From Methanofervidicoccus abyssi (GTDB taxonomy: Archaea > AGJL01 > Methanococci > Methanococcales > Methanococcaceae), in contig NZ_BFAX01000004.1 in NCBI RefSeq assembly GCF_004310395.1, positions 124,001 through 188,000 of the forward strand: 64,000 nucleotides of DNA, written 5' to 3'. This document shows, in pieces, positions 39,547 through 48,203 of this stretch. Each line of letters begins with the position of its first letter. The first letter of the stretch is position 1. The position numbers were made by a program, and so were the translations under genes. The notes below the pieces were generated by a model. That model saw nothing but the letters and a program-made list of their open reading frames with translations, had not been told where the DNA came from and made no database searches.

Positions 39547-40962
39547 TTACACCATAGTATCTAACTTCTCCTTCAATATCTTAACAACCTTCTTAGGTTC
39601 TGCCCTTCCCTTCGTTAACTTCATTACCTGGCCCATCAGGAAGTGTAGGGCTACTTTATTTCCATCTAAGTAATCCTTAACAGCTTTGGGATTGTTTTTG
39701 ATAGCTTCCTCACAGGCCTTTACAAGGACATCGTCTTCAGTGATTACAGTTAGTCCCATCTCCTCTACAATTTCCCTTGGGGACTTCTTTCCCCTATGTT
39801 CTACCATTATTTCGATAATCTTTTTACCGATCTTCTGACTTATAATGTTATCAGTGATCAGTCTTATAAGTTCCGTTAAATGTTCAGGTTTTAGGTTACT
39901 CTCCAGGAAGTCTATCTTGTTATACGCCAAAACCCTTTTTAACTCGTTCCTTATCCAGGTTACTGCAAGGTTTACATGTTTCTCATTCACTCCTAGATCC
40001 CGAACAACCTTCTCAAAGACTTCGGCAAGGGCTAAATCAGAGACTAAAACCTTAGCATCCTCTTCCTTTATCCCATACTCCCTTATAAACCTTTTCTCCT
40101 TCTCAAGAGGAGTCTCTGGCATCTGGGATTCTACTTCTTTAATCCATCTCTCATCTATTACAATAGGTTGGATGTCAGGATCTGGTATATACCTGTAGTC
40201 CTCTGCAGTTTCCTTTGTTCTCATTGCCCGTGTGATCATCTGGGATTCCATAAATGCCCTAGTCTCCCTCTTAACCTCGCCTCCCCTCTTCAGAATATTC
40301 TTCTGTCTTATAAACTCATACTTTAGAACCTTGTAAACTCCTTTGATAGAGTTGATGTTCTTTACCTCAACCCTATTTCCCTGAATGCCTCTGTAATTAA
40401 CGGAGATATTTACATCTGCCCTCATGGTACCTTCTCCCCTGAGATGTCCAATGTATCTAAACAACCTCATCAACTGTTTTAGAAACTCCCTAGCTTCTTC
40501 GGGAGATCTTATATCTGGTTCTGTGACAATCTCAATCAGCGGGATACCACTTCTGTTGAAATCTACAAGACCTAAATCAGGTTTGTACTGCCCAGGATCC
40601 TCTTCCAGGTGCACCTCCGCTATCCCAACATTTAAGAATCTTCCATTTACACCGATGGGGACAGTTGTTCTCTGATAACCACTTGGTAGATCTGGGTAAT
40701 CGTAGTGTTTCCTCTGGAAGTAGATATCTTTATCAAGTACTATCTCACAGTTCAACATCTTTGCTACCATGATGGCTATATCTATAGCCTTTTTATTGGG
40801 GGGCATAGGTCTTGCTCCAGGGAGTCCCATACATACAGGACATACGTTAGTATTTGGAGGTACCTCGTTGTAATTAGTTGGACATCTACAGAACAATTTA
40901 GACCTAGTTTCCACTTGGACGTGTATCTCTAAACCACACTTCATAGTAGTTTCTCCATCCAT
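39547..40962 (-). CDS. gatB: Aspartyl/glutamyl-tRNA amidotransferase subunit B
   Basis: 471 residues. N-terminal MKCGLEIHVQVETRSKLFCRCPT with zinc cysteines (CRCP, CPVC), HYDYPDLPSGYQ, and ADVNISV, then a helical and YqeY-like tail. GatB is the kinase and transamidase subunit of GatCAB. The long frame begins at 40995, but GGTGAT four bases before ATG 40962 fixes the start. Partner GatA is at 14317, in a separate transcript. Confidence 0.95.
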   Translation of the reverse strand: MDGETTMKCGLEIHVQVETRSKLFCRCPTNYNEVPPNTNVCPVCMGLPGARPMPPNKKAIDIAIMVAKMLNCEIVLDKDIYFQRKHYDYPDLPSGYQRTTVPIGVNGRFLNVGIAEVHLEEDPGQYKPDLGLVDFNRSGIPLIEIVTEPDIRSPEEAREFLKQLMRLFRYIGHLRGEGTMRADVNISVNYRGIQGNRVEVKNINSIKGVYKVLKYEFIRQKNILKRGGEVKRETRAFMESQMITRAMRTKETAEDYRYIPDPDIQPIVIDERWIKEVESQMPETPLEKEKRFIREYGIKEEDAKVLVSDLALAEVFEKVVRDLGVNEKHVNLAVTWIRNELKRVLAYNKIDFLESNLKPEHLTELIRLITDNIISQKIGKKIIEIMVEHRGKKSPREIVEEMGLTVITEDDVLVKACEEAIKNNPKAVKDYLDGNKVALHFLMGQVMKLTKGRAEPKKVVKILKEKLDTMV

Positions 40963-41279
40963 AAAAATCACCGTAGTATTTTTTATATATATCAAAAATC
41001 TAGTTAAATCTTAAAAAAATTATTGTTAATTAAAGTTGTTATTATTAACATTAGTCCACTAATAATAAAAATATAAAAACATATTAAAAAATTTAACCAG
41101 ACGATGAATAAATCCACCTAAGGTAAAGAAGTTGCTACCATATACATTACACTTTAACCTGTTATATAATACTTCTATGTTATTTAAAAAATAGATATTT
41201 TATTCCTATTTTAGGAACAAAAGTTAATACTTAATGTATTTATACTATAACATTACAAAAATATTATTGTGGTGATTCA
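40963..41279. other. Intergenic region between gatB and the TrmB-like gene
   Basis: About 317 AT-rich bases between divergent genes. It should hold both promoters. I see no repeat or gene. Confidence 0.45.
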
Positions 41280-41678
41280 ATGAATAAACCCCTATTTAAA
41301 TCACCTATCTCACCCTTAACCTTGGAAAATATAATGTGTTGTATATTTAATATAAAACCTTTAGATGTTGCTGTATATTTTACCCTCTTGAAAAAGGGAC
41401 CTTCCAAAGTGAGCGAAATTGCAGAGTTGTTAAATAGAGACAGAAGTACAATCCAGAGATCTGTACAGAATCTAATAAAGGCAGGTCTTGTGAAGAGGAA
41501 GCAGGTGAATCTTAGAAAGGGGGGTTATTTCTACAGATACGAGGCAATCTCCTTCAATGAGATGAAGTGTAAATTATTGAAAACTATGGAAGAGTGGTAT
41601 GACCAGGTTAGAAGATGGATAGGTGATATAGACAATATGAACTTGGAGGAGTATATCGGAGAACATGTTAAAAAATAA
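41280..41678 (+). CDS. Winged-helix regulator, TrmB-like
   Basis: 132 residues. A TrmB/MarR-type winged helix is visible (LKKGPSKVSEIAELLNRDRSTIQRSVQNLIKAGLVKRK, about residues 38-75). A short helical tail follows. There is no sugar-binding domain of full TrmB. GGTGAT precedes the ATG. It is 17 bases upstream of RNase Z, so likely in the same operon. Targets unknown; C-x0-C (CCIF) near residue 20 is the only pair of cysteines. Confidence 0.82.
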   Translation: MNKPLFKSPISPLTLENIMCCIFNIKPLDVAVYFTLLKKGPSKVSEIAELLNRDRSTIQRSVQNLIKAGLVKRKQVNLRKGGYFYRYEAISFNEMKCKLLKTMEEWYDQVRRWIGDIDNMNLEEYIGEHVKK

Positions 41679-41695
41679 TAAATAAGGAGGATATT

Positions 41696-42688
41696 ATGAA
41701 AATAGTATTCTTAGGAACAGGTTCTTCCATACCTACAAAGAAGAGAAACCAGCCTTCAATAGCACTTAAATACAACGGAGATGTGCTCCTCTTTGACTGT
41801 GGAGAAGGTACCCAGAGGCAGATAGTCCATACAGACATCTCTCCTATGAAGATAAAGCATATATTTATTTCACACCTCCATGGAGATCATATACTAGGTA
41901 TTTCAGGTCTTCTACAATCCATGGGGTTGAACAAGAGGAAAATCCCTATCCATATCTACGGTCCTCCAGAAACTGAGGAGGTAATAAGGAGTGTGATGAA
42001 ATTAGGTTTCCATACAACCTTCGATATATATATACACGAAATTTCCACTGATAGTCCCCAGTGTGTTTTAGATGGGGAGAAGTATCAGATATATTCCTAT
42101 CCTATGAAGCACTCAGTGCCTACATTAGGTTACATATTTAAGGAGAAGAAAAAACCACAGTTAGATATAAAGAGAGCAATGGAGTTAGGAGTAATGATGG
42201 GCCCAGATCTGAGAAGATTGAAAGAAGGTTACCCAGTGATATCCAAGGATGGTAAAAAGGTATATCCTGAGGACGTTCTACTTCCTCCAAAGAGAGGAAT
42301 ATCTATAGCCTACAGTGGAGATACCTTACCAGTTAAGGGCTTTGGGGAATTTATAAGGTCCTTGGATTGTAGAATACTGATTCACGAAGCTACCTTTGAC
42401 AGTACTAAAGAAGACCATGCCATTGAAACCATGCACTCCACGATAGAAGATGCTATAAACATTGGATGTATTGGAAAAGTGGAGAAACTTATACTCACCC
42501 ACCTTTCTGCAAGATATGATGATGAAACAGAGAATTATCTAAGAGAGTTTAAAACACTTAGGGAAGAGAAAGGTATAGATGCTATAGTTGCAGAAGATCT
42601 TATGGAGTATCCACTTATCTCTAAAGGGGGAGGGAACATAGGAGTTAACGTCAGTTGTCACCTAAAAGCCTCTAAGGTAATCCTCTAA
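41696..42688 (+). CDS. rnz: Ribonuclease Z (tRNA 3' processing endonuclease)
   Basis: 330 residues of the metallo-beta-lactamase fold. HLHGDHILG carries the zinc ligands; the exosite region is around KKRKIPIHIYGPPET; ILTHLSARY and EDLMEYPL end the conserved core. RNase Z cleaves the 3' trailer from tRNA precursors. A strong GGAGGATATT site precedes the ATG. A tail of about 20 residues beyond the usual end extends into convergent mre11 by 27 bases. Confidence 0.94.
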   Translation: MKIVFLGTGSSIPTKKRNQPSIALKYNGDVLLFDCGEGTQRQIVHTDISPMKIKHIFISHLHGDHILGISGLLQSMGLNKRKIPIHIYGPPETEEVIRSVMKLGFHTTFDIYIHEISTDSPQCVLDGEKYQIYSYPMKHSVPTLGYIFKEKKKPQLDIKRAMELGVMMGPDLRRLKEGYPVISKDGKKVYPEDVLLPPKRGISIAYSGDTLPVKGFGEFIRSLDCRILIHEATFDSTKEDHAIETMHSTIEDAINIGCIGKVEKLILTHLSARYDDETENYLREFKTLREEKGIDAIVAEDLMEYPLISKGGGNIGVNVSCHLKASKVIL

Positions 42689-43777
42689 ATATCTATACAG
42701 ATTCCCTCCTTTTATCACTTCATTGTAAATCCCATATACAAAATTTACGTCGTAATTTCTACTCTTCAAGAACTCCTTAAACACTTCATCAACATCTGTA
42801 TTAGCAATATTTAATATTTCTTCCTCAGTAATTCCATCTAAGTACGTTATCTTCTTATAGAGGATTTTCTTACTTTCCAGTGCTCTCTCCAACCTCTCAG
42901 ATAGATCTCTAAGAACGGAGCAGATAACCACAGGTTCATATTTAGATTCTAAATTTTCAAGGAATCTTTTAAAGGATTCCTCATCTATTATACATTTATC
43001 CACTACAAAATCTCTGCATTTTATATCTATTCTTTCTACGTCCCTTATATCAAAGTCTTTTCTACTAATATCTACTAAATAGAACCCTTTTCTATTTTTT
43101 TCATAATCTTCATATTCGTCGTATCTACATATCTCTGTAGAACCACTGTAGGCGAGGATTCCTTCTCCTACACATTTTAATATCCTCCGGTGTATATGTC
43201 CTCCAGCGTAATATTTAAATCCCCGGGGGAGATCTTCTAACTGTATCTCGTAGGTTGGAAAAGCTGAGTAAGAGTACAGGTCCTGGTGGAAGAGAAGTAT
43301 TCTATCCCTGTAGTCTTTAGAGGCTACTTCTATCATCTTGTAGATCTCATGAAGAGTATCTACTCTATTTCTCGGAGTATAATCACTACCTCCTATAAAC
43401 ACTTCCCTACCTTCTTTTTTAAATATATGGTACTTCTTTTTAAAGAACGTCTTAAAATGATCACCTAAGATTTTCTTGAGTACTGTAAAGGGAGATTTCT
43501 TAAAAGTCCTCCTAGGTATTTCGTGGTTTCCATGTATTATATAGATAGGTATTCCACTCTCTATCAATTTCTTGAAACCTTCTATTGCTGTATAGAGAGC
43601 GTTAACTGAAGGCTCCGAATTCTCAAAGAGATCTCCACTGTGCACAACAAAGTCTGGCTTTATCTCTATTATCTTATCTATACACTCCCCAAATGCTCTG
43701 TATATGTCTTTTTCTCTTTCATCTAAGTTGTACTGCCTATATCCAAGGTGATTATCTGCGATATGGACAAACTGCAA
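42662..43777 (-). CDS. mre11: DNA double-strand break repair nuclease Mre11
   Basis: 371 residues. The phosphodiesterase motifs are visible: HIADNHLGYRQY, VVHSGDLFE, IIHGNHEIPRR, LFHQDL and YYAGGHIHRR. Mre11 forms a complex with Rad50 in end resection. In many archaea rad50 follows directly; here the next gene downstream is convergent rnz, so Rad50 must be elsewhere. A GGTGATATCTTG stretch precedes the ATG. Confidence 0.95.
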   Translation of the reverse strand: MQFVHIADNHLGYRQYNLDEREKDIYRAFGECIDKIIEIKPDFVVHSGDLFENSEPSVNALYTAIEGFKKLIESGIPIYIIHGNHEIPRRTFKKSPFTVLKKILGDHFKTFFKKKYHIFKKEGREVFIGGSDYTPRNRVDTLHEIYKMIEVASKDYRDRILLFHQDLYSYSAFPTYEIQLEDLPRGFKYYAGGHIHRRILKCVGEGILAYSGSTEICRYDEYEDYEKNRKGFYLVDISRKDFDIRDVERIDIKCRDFVVDKCIIDEESFKRFLENLESKYEPVVICSVLRDLSERLERALESKKILYKKITYLDGITEEEILNIANTDVDEVFKEFLKSRNYDVNFVYGIYNEVIKGGNLYRYLEDYLRGF

Positions 43778-44021
43778 GATATCACCTGATATATTAATTC
43801 AGATATATTTTTTATTAAAATTATTTTTTTTATTATTATTTTTTATTGAAGTTATATGTAAATCAGATCATTTATGTTTTTAGAGTCTTCTCTGAATATA
43901 TTTATACTAATGTTATGCCTTTTTACTGCTACAACTCCCATAATATATTTTAACTCTTTATAGTTTTTTTGTAATAAATATTATATACCAAACTACAATA
44001 ATTAAAAACTCTGGGATTCTT

Positions 44022-44816
44022 ATGGAGTTAGGACTAAAAATAGAGGATGCTGTAAAGCTAAACCCGGAATTAAAAAAATACACCTACTACAAAAACGGAA
44101 AAATAAGAATAGATTTTAAGAGTAAAGAATCTCTCTACCTCTACAACAAAACTGTACTGAAATATGTATTTAACATAGATATGGATTTCCACAGAGATGC
44201 TCTAATACCAGCACCTATCAGTAGATACCTCTTTATAAAAAACCTATGTGAGAGTTTTAAAGAAGAAAACAAAAGGAGTATAGACGATGTACTGGAGATA
44301 GGAACAGGTTCAGGTATTCTTGCCATCATGATTGCAAAGTACTATAGGTGCAATGTCTACGCCACAGAAGTTGTAGAAGAGTATATAGAGTTGGCCAAGA
44401 ATAACGTTATTAGAAACAGCTTAGAGGATAGGATAAAAATAATAGACTCTAAGGGCAAGGTCATTGAAGGGATAACCAAAATTGAAGGTAAAAAGTTCGA
44501 TATAATCGTATCTTATCCCCCTTTCTACCCACCACATTCTGTACCATCTAAGAGGAGTTTTGGAGGAGCCTACGCCAGGAATGTAGAGTTAATTGGTGGG
44601 GGAAAATATGGAGAAGAATTTTCTTTAAGGATCCTCAGAGAAGGTATAAAGTATTTGAGAGAAGGAGGAATCATTGGACTTATGATGCCCCATAAACCTA
44701 AGGAGAGGAGAAAGATAATAGAGGAAGAAGTGGTTAATTTAGGATTAATTTTGGAGACAGATAAGATTAAAATTGGTAAAAGAATAAGACATATTATAAA
44801 GGGGTATCTCCTTTAA
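44022..44816 (+). CDS. RlmF/METTL16-like N6-adenine methyltransferase
   Basis: 264 residues. An N-terminal region with KKYTYYKNGKIRIDFKS precedes a Rossmann methyltransferase with DDVLEIGTGSGILAIMIAKYY (motif I) and IIVSYPPFYPPHS. The last aligns with the NPPF catalytic motif of RlmF/METTL16 N6-adenine methyltransferases, but the first position is tyrosine. An NPPF-to-YPPF change would weaken the usual amide contact, so activity is not assured. The next gene encodes an aCPSF2-like nuclease. GGGAT precedes the ATG. Confidence 0.78.
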   Translation: MELGLKIEDAVKLNPELKKYTYYKNGKIRIDFKSKESLYLYNKTVLKYVFNIDMDFHRDALIPAPISRYLFIKNLCESFKEENKRSIDDVLEIGTGSGILAIMIAKYYRCNVYATEVVEEYIELAKNNVIRNSLEDRIKIIDSKGKVIEGITKIEGKKFDIIVSYPPFYPPHSVPSKRSFGGAYARNVELIGGGKYGEEFSLRILREGIKYLREGGIIGLMMPHKPKERRKIIEEEVVNLGLILETDKIKIGKRIRHIIKGYLL

Positions 44817-45057
44817 AGGGTAATTTTAATTTTTTATCTTTATAATAGTTTTTTATTATTTATTATCTTAATATTGAGGGAGATCAAAATAAATTTTTTA
44901 AAATAATAAAAAAGAGAAAAATAGACACTACTGCCAACTTCCAACTTAAATGGTTCTTGGAACATCTATAATTATCCATAAACCTGTAAACTACTTCACT
45001 TTAAATAGTTATTAAAAACTACTATATATATTTTTACAAAATCAAAACGTGGAGATC

Positions 45058-46323
45058 ATGCCGGTAGTTAGGTTTCACGGAGGATGTCATCAAATAGGTA
45101 TGTCTTGTATAGAGATAGATACAAAAAAATCCAGAATACTTCTAGATTGTGGTATGGATCCTAACAAAAACACTGTACCAAATATAGATCCGAAGGATAT
45201 AGATGCTGTACTGGTATCTCATGCTCACTTAGATCACTGTGGAGCTATACCCTGTTTCAACTTCAAGAAAATATACTGTACAACACCTTCTGCAGATCTC
45301 ATGTATATACTCTGGAAGGATGTTTCAAAACTCTCGAAAATTTACGGTGAAAAGGAGATAAAAAGAGCCCTGGATGTTATAGAAACTGTAAATTACAGGG
45401 AGAAGAAGAAAATAACTGAAGATATCACCATGGAAATGTATGATGCTGGCCATATCCTTGGGAGTTCTTCTATATACTTAGATATAGATGGGAAGAAGGT
45501 GCTCTACACTGGAGATATAAACGAGAGGGAAACTAGAACGTTGAAACCTGCAGATACAGATATAGAAGAGATAGATACTCTTATAATAGAATCCACTTAC
45601 GGTTCACCTTTAGATATAAAACCTGCTAGGAAGACATTAGAGAGACAACTTATAGAGGAGATCTCAAGTACTATCGAGAAAAAGGGTAAGGTAATAATAC
45701 CTGTATTTGCAGTTGGAAGAGCCCAGGAAATAATGTGTGTAATATATCACTATATGAACAGTGGAGCCTTGGAGGAAGTACCTGTATATGTAGATGGTTC
45801 TATTATCCATACCACTGGAGTCTATCTAAGTTACTCTCACTGGCTGAATCCAAAGATGAAAAGGATTTTAGAATGTGGACAGAATCCCTTTGGATATGTA
45901 AAGAAAGCTGATAGCAGTGTCTTCAATGAGGATCCCTGTATTATAATATCCACCTCAGGGATGCTCCAGGGAGGTCCAGTACTCCAGTATTTAAAACTTC
46001 TCAAATATCCTACCAACAAGATTATCCTAACAGGATATCAGGCTGAGGATACCTTAGGAAGAGCATTGGAAGAAGGAGCAAAGGTAATCAAACCCTTCAA
46101 AAACGAGATACCTGTTAGAGGAGAGGTGGTTAAGATAGAGTTCTCCGCACATGGAGATTACAACTCCCTTATAAGATACCTGAAAAAGATACCCACTCCA
46201 AATAAGGTATTTGTGGTGCATGGGGAGAAGTATCAATCATTATCTCTGGCTATGACTATATGGAAATCCCTCAAGGTCCCCACCTTTGCACCTCCAGTGG
46301 GAAGTGTATTGCCTCTATTCTAA
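45058..46323 (+). CDS. aCPSF2-like beta-CASP ribonuclease
   Basis: 421 residues. The metallo-beta-lactamase motifs (SHAHLDHCGAIP, DAGHILGSS, YTGDINERETRTLK) and beta-CASP motifs (ESTYGSP, VIPVFAVGRAQE, ISTSGMLQGGP, FSAHGDYN, VVHGE) are all present. The absence of KH domains separates it from aCPSF1; the length fits archaeal aCPSF2 or RNase J. It would cleave RNA or degrade it 5' to 3'. GTG 45049 overlaps GGAGATC, so ATG 45058 is preferred. Last bases overlap the convergent UPF0148 gene by 9. Confidence 0.9.
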   Translation: MPVVRFHGGCHQIGMSCIEIDTKKSRILLDCGMDPNKNTVPNIDPKDIDAVLVSHAHLDHCGAIPCFNFKKIYCTTPSADLMYILWKDVSKLSKIYGEKEIKRALDVIETVNYREKKKITEDITMEMYDAGHILGSSSIYLDIDGKKVLYTGDINERETRTLKPADTDIEEIDTLIIESTYGSPLDIKPARKTLERQLIEEISSTIEKKGKVIIPVFAVGRAQEIMCVIYHYMNSGALEEVPVYVDGSIIHTTGVYLSYSHWLNPKMKRILECGQNPFGYVKKADSSVFNEDPCIIISTSGMLQGGPVLQYLKLLKYPTNKIILTGYQAEDTLGRALEEGAKVIKPFKNEIPVRGEVVKIEFSAHGDYNSLIRYLKKIPTPNKVFVVHGEKYQSLSLAMTIWKSLKVPTFAPPVGSVLPLF

Positions 46324-46695
46324 TTTAGACTTTAACTTTAGAAGAGCTTTGATGGCGTCGGTAATCTCCATTATTCTGGCGATATCGTATTCTTCATCTA
46401 ACTTTTTAAATAAGTAGTCTATTTTTCTCTCTAATATTTTTATGCCAGTATCTTTACTGTAGGGAGGCACTGTATCCTTCTTATCTTCTTTATTAATATC
46501 TGTTATATTGTTTCTCTCTTTCTCCTCCTTTTTCTTCACTACCTCGCAGTATACACAGTATTTATTTCCTCTGGTATCTTCGAATAGGGGAAAACCACAA
46601 ACTTTACAATGTTCTCCCAGCATCTTTGAACCTTTCAACATCTCCCTTGCAGCTATCTTTATAACATCCATCTCATTGTTTTCCACATCTTTCAT
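46315..46695 (-). CDS. UPF0148 protein (SSSCA1-like)
   Basis: 126 residues. A zinc-ribbon region near residues 30-52 (CKVCGFPLFEDTRGNKYCVYCE) and the helix MDVIKIAAREMLKGSKML mark the archaeal UPF0148/Sjogren's syndrome autoantigen 1 family. Function is unknown. The C-terminus is a charged helix. GTGAT precedes the ATG. It is divergent from nurA, whose promoter lies beside it. Confidence 0.85.
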   Translation of the reverse strand: MKDVENNEMDVIKIAAREMLKGSKMLGEHCKVCGFPLFEDTRGNKYCVYCEVVKKKEEKERNNITDINKEDKKDTVPPYSKDTGIKILERKIDYLFKKLDEEYDIARIMEITDAIKALLKLKSKLE

Positions 46696-46704
46696 AGTAT
46701 CACG

Positions 46705-46757
46705 CTTTAATTTTTAAAGATGGGTTTATATACTACTACTATAAAAACTATATATAA
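46705..46757 (+). promoter_or_regulatory. nurA promoter and divergent spacer palindrome
   Basis: A TATA-like TATATATAAG at about 46749-46757 would start transcription near 46775. The 24-base gap between the UPF0148 start (46695) and the long nurA ORF (46720) includes the perfect inverted repeat CTTTAA-TTT-TTAAAG (46705-46719). The promoter position argues that nurA begins downstream of 46720. Confidence 0.45.
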
Positions 46758-46821
46758 GAATATTAAAAGATTGATATTTAAGGATGTATTTAGATTTTTA
46801 ATAATTAATGAGGTGTCTCCT

Positions 46822-47940
46822 TTGAAGTATTATTATATTCTTAGTAAAAAGGAGGAGATCTCCAAGTTGATAAAGAGGATAAAGAGGGGGATCGACTATA
46901 ATAAACGGATAGTTTATAACAACAACAGTTGGATAAGTTGTAACTTCGAAGGTAATGGATGTGAATATACATTTGCTGGAGGAGATGGTAGTTTCAACAG
47001 GATAGATTATACCGATTTCTGTTTCTACGTGGTGGGATCTGTCTCCTATACTAACAGAGTAGGGGAGAAATTAGAGGATTCCATCTCTTCCTGGGAACCA
47101 GGTATTGTTATTCCCTACAAGTATATGGAGTATAGGCTTAAACTATACATGATCAACATGGAGTTGAAAACTGCACTCTGGAACTTTGAAAACAAGGATA
47201 TAGATTGCTACCTATTTGACGGTTCCCTCTATTCTCTAATTATACAGACCCATATATACGGAGGTAGGATTAACGGAGAAATTATAAAGAGTTATGAGGA
47301 GATAGTAGAGTATTATAAAAATTATAAAAAAGATATAAAAAATGAAATCTACGAAGATCTTAGTAATAATAAATTAACACCTCTTACAGATACTGTCAGG
47401 AATATTGAAGATAATAATCTTAGGGTTATACTGGAACAGGTTGAGTATATAGTACTACTAAGGGAGATTATTAAAAACTACGGGGATAAATTTGTAGGAA
47501 TATCAAAAACCTCTAAAATGAGCATATACTCTAAAAAATACAACGATGGAACTTCTATCTTTAAGACTCTTCCTGATATGGGGATCTTTTCAATAATAGA
47601 AGGTACTGGTTATTCTAAACCTGTTAATCTGGCAGATAAAAAAGAGGTGGATAACGACATCTACTACAATATACATTACTTAAAGAGATTCAATTTTGAT
47701 ATCAATGAGTTGTACTATCAGTTTGTAAGGTTGGATAGGAGGGGAGGAGTTCTAAATATCACATCCTTTAAAAAGTTAGACGAGAATTTTTTTATAAATC
47801 TAAGGGATATATCTATGAGAGGTTATCCACTCATACTTAAAAAGAGTCATGATGAGGTAAAGATCAGTGATAAAGATATGAAGAAATGTGCCAAATTGTT
47901 TAAGTTATACGACAGTAGAGATAGGGATAAAGTATTATAA
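46822..47940 (+). CDS. nurA: NurA-domain nuclease
   Basis: 372 residues from TTG 46822. NurA motifs are visible: an early aspartate in AGGDGSFNRIDY, DCYLFDGSLYSL, GISKTSKMSIYSKK and a C-terminal histidine/aspartate region (YNIHYLKRFN, YQFVRLDRR). NurA is a 5'-3' nuclease that works with the HerA ATPase in end processing. The frame is open from ATG 46720, but GAGGTG lies 6 bases before the TTG and the TATA box is inside the longer version, so I prefer the TTG. No herA is adjacent. It is three genes from mre11. Confidence 0.82.
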   Translation: MKYYYILSKKEEISKLIKRIKRGIDYNKRIVYNNNSWISCNFEGNGCEYTFAGGDGSFNRIDYTDFCFYVVGSVSYTNRVGEKLEDSISSWEPGIVIPYKYMEYRLKLYMINMELKTALWNFENKDIDCYLFDGSLYSLIIQTHIYGGRINGEIIKSYEEIVEYYKNYKKDIKNEIYEDLSNNKLTPLTDTVRNIEDNNLRVILEQVEYIVLLREIIKNYGDKFVGISKTSKMSIYSKKYNDGTSIFKTLPDMGIFSIIEGTGYSKPVNLADKKEVDNDIYYNIHYLKRFNFDINELYYQFVRLDRRGGVLNITSFKKLDENFFINLRDISMRGYPLILKKSHDEVKISDKDMKKCAKLFKLYDSRDRDKVL

Positions 47941-48203
47941 ATAGTTACCATCTAAGTGATAATTTAAAAATTATCAACAATAAATAATAAGAATGAATAG
48001 GATAATATAATAACAGAATTTTCCTCTTTATCTCAGTGTTCAGGAAAGATCCTGGGATATAGGATTTATTATCTCATTTTTTACTAATTGTTTTTATTGG
48101 GATTTTTATTATAACAATGTTATATTCTTTTTATTTAATGGAACTAAAATATATAAAACAAAAATAATAATAAAAATAATAATTAAAAAATTAGGGTGTG
48201 GTT
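47941..48203. other. Intergenic region nurA-PAC2 gene
   Basis: About 263 bases, with an element copy at 48010-48075 and AT-rich sequence holding the promoter of the PAC2 gene. No gene seen. Confidence 0.4.
48010..48075 (+). repeat. Dispersed intergenic element, copy 5 (most complete)
   Basis: It begins with ATAACAGAATTTTCC (48010-48024), continues with TTTATCTCAGTGTTCAGG, which matches the copy at 31721, then a stem CAGGA-AAGA-TCCTG, then GGGATATAGGATTTATT, which resembles 29476-29490. It therefore joins both halves and may show the full extent of the element, about 65 bases. It starts about 70 bases after the nurA stop in the same orientation. Confidence 0.45.
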
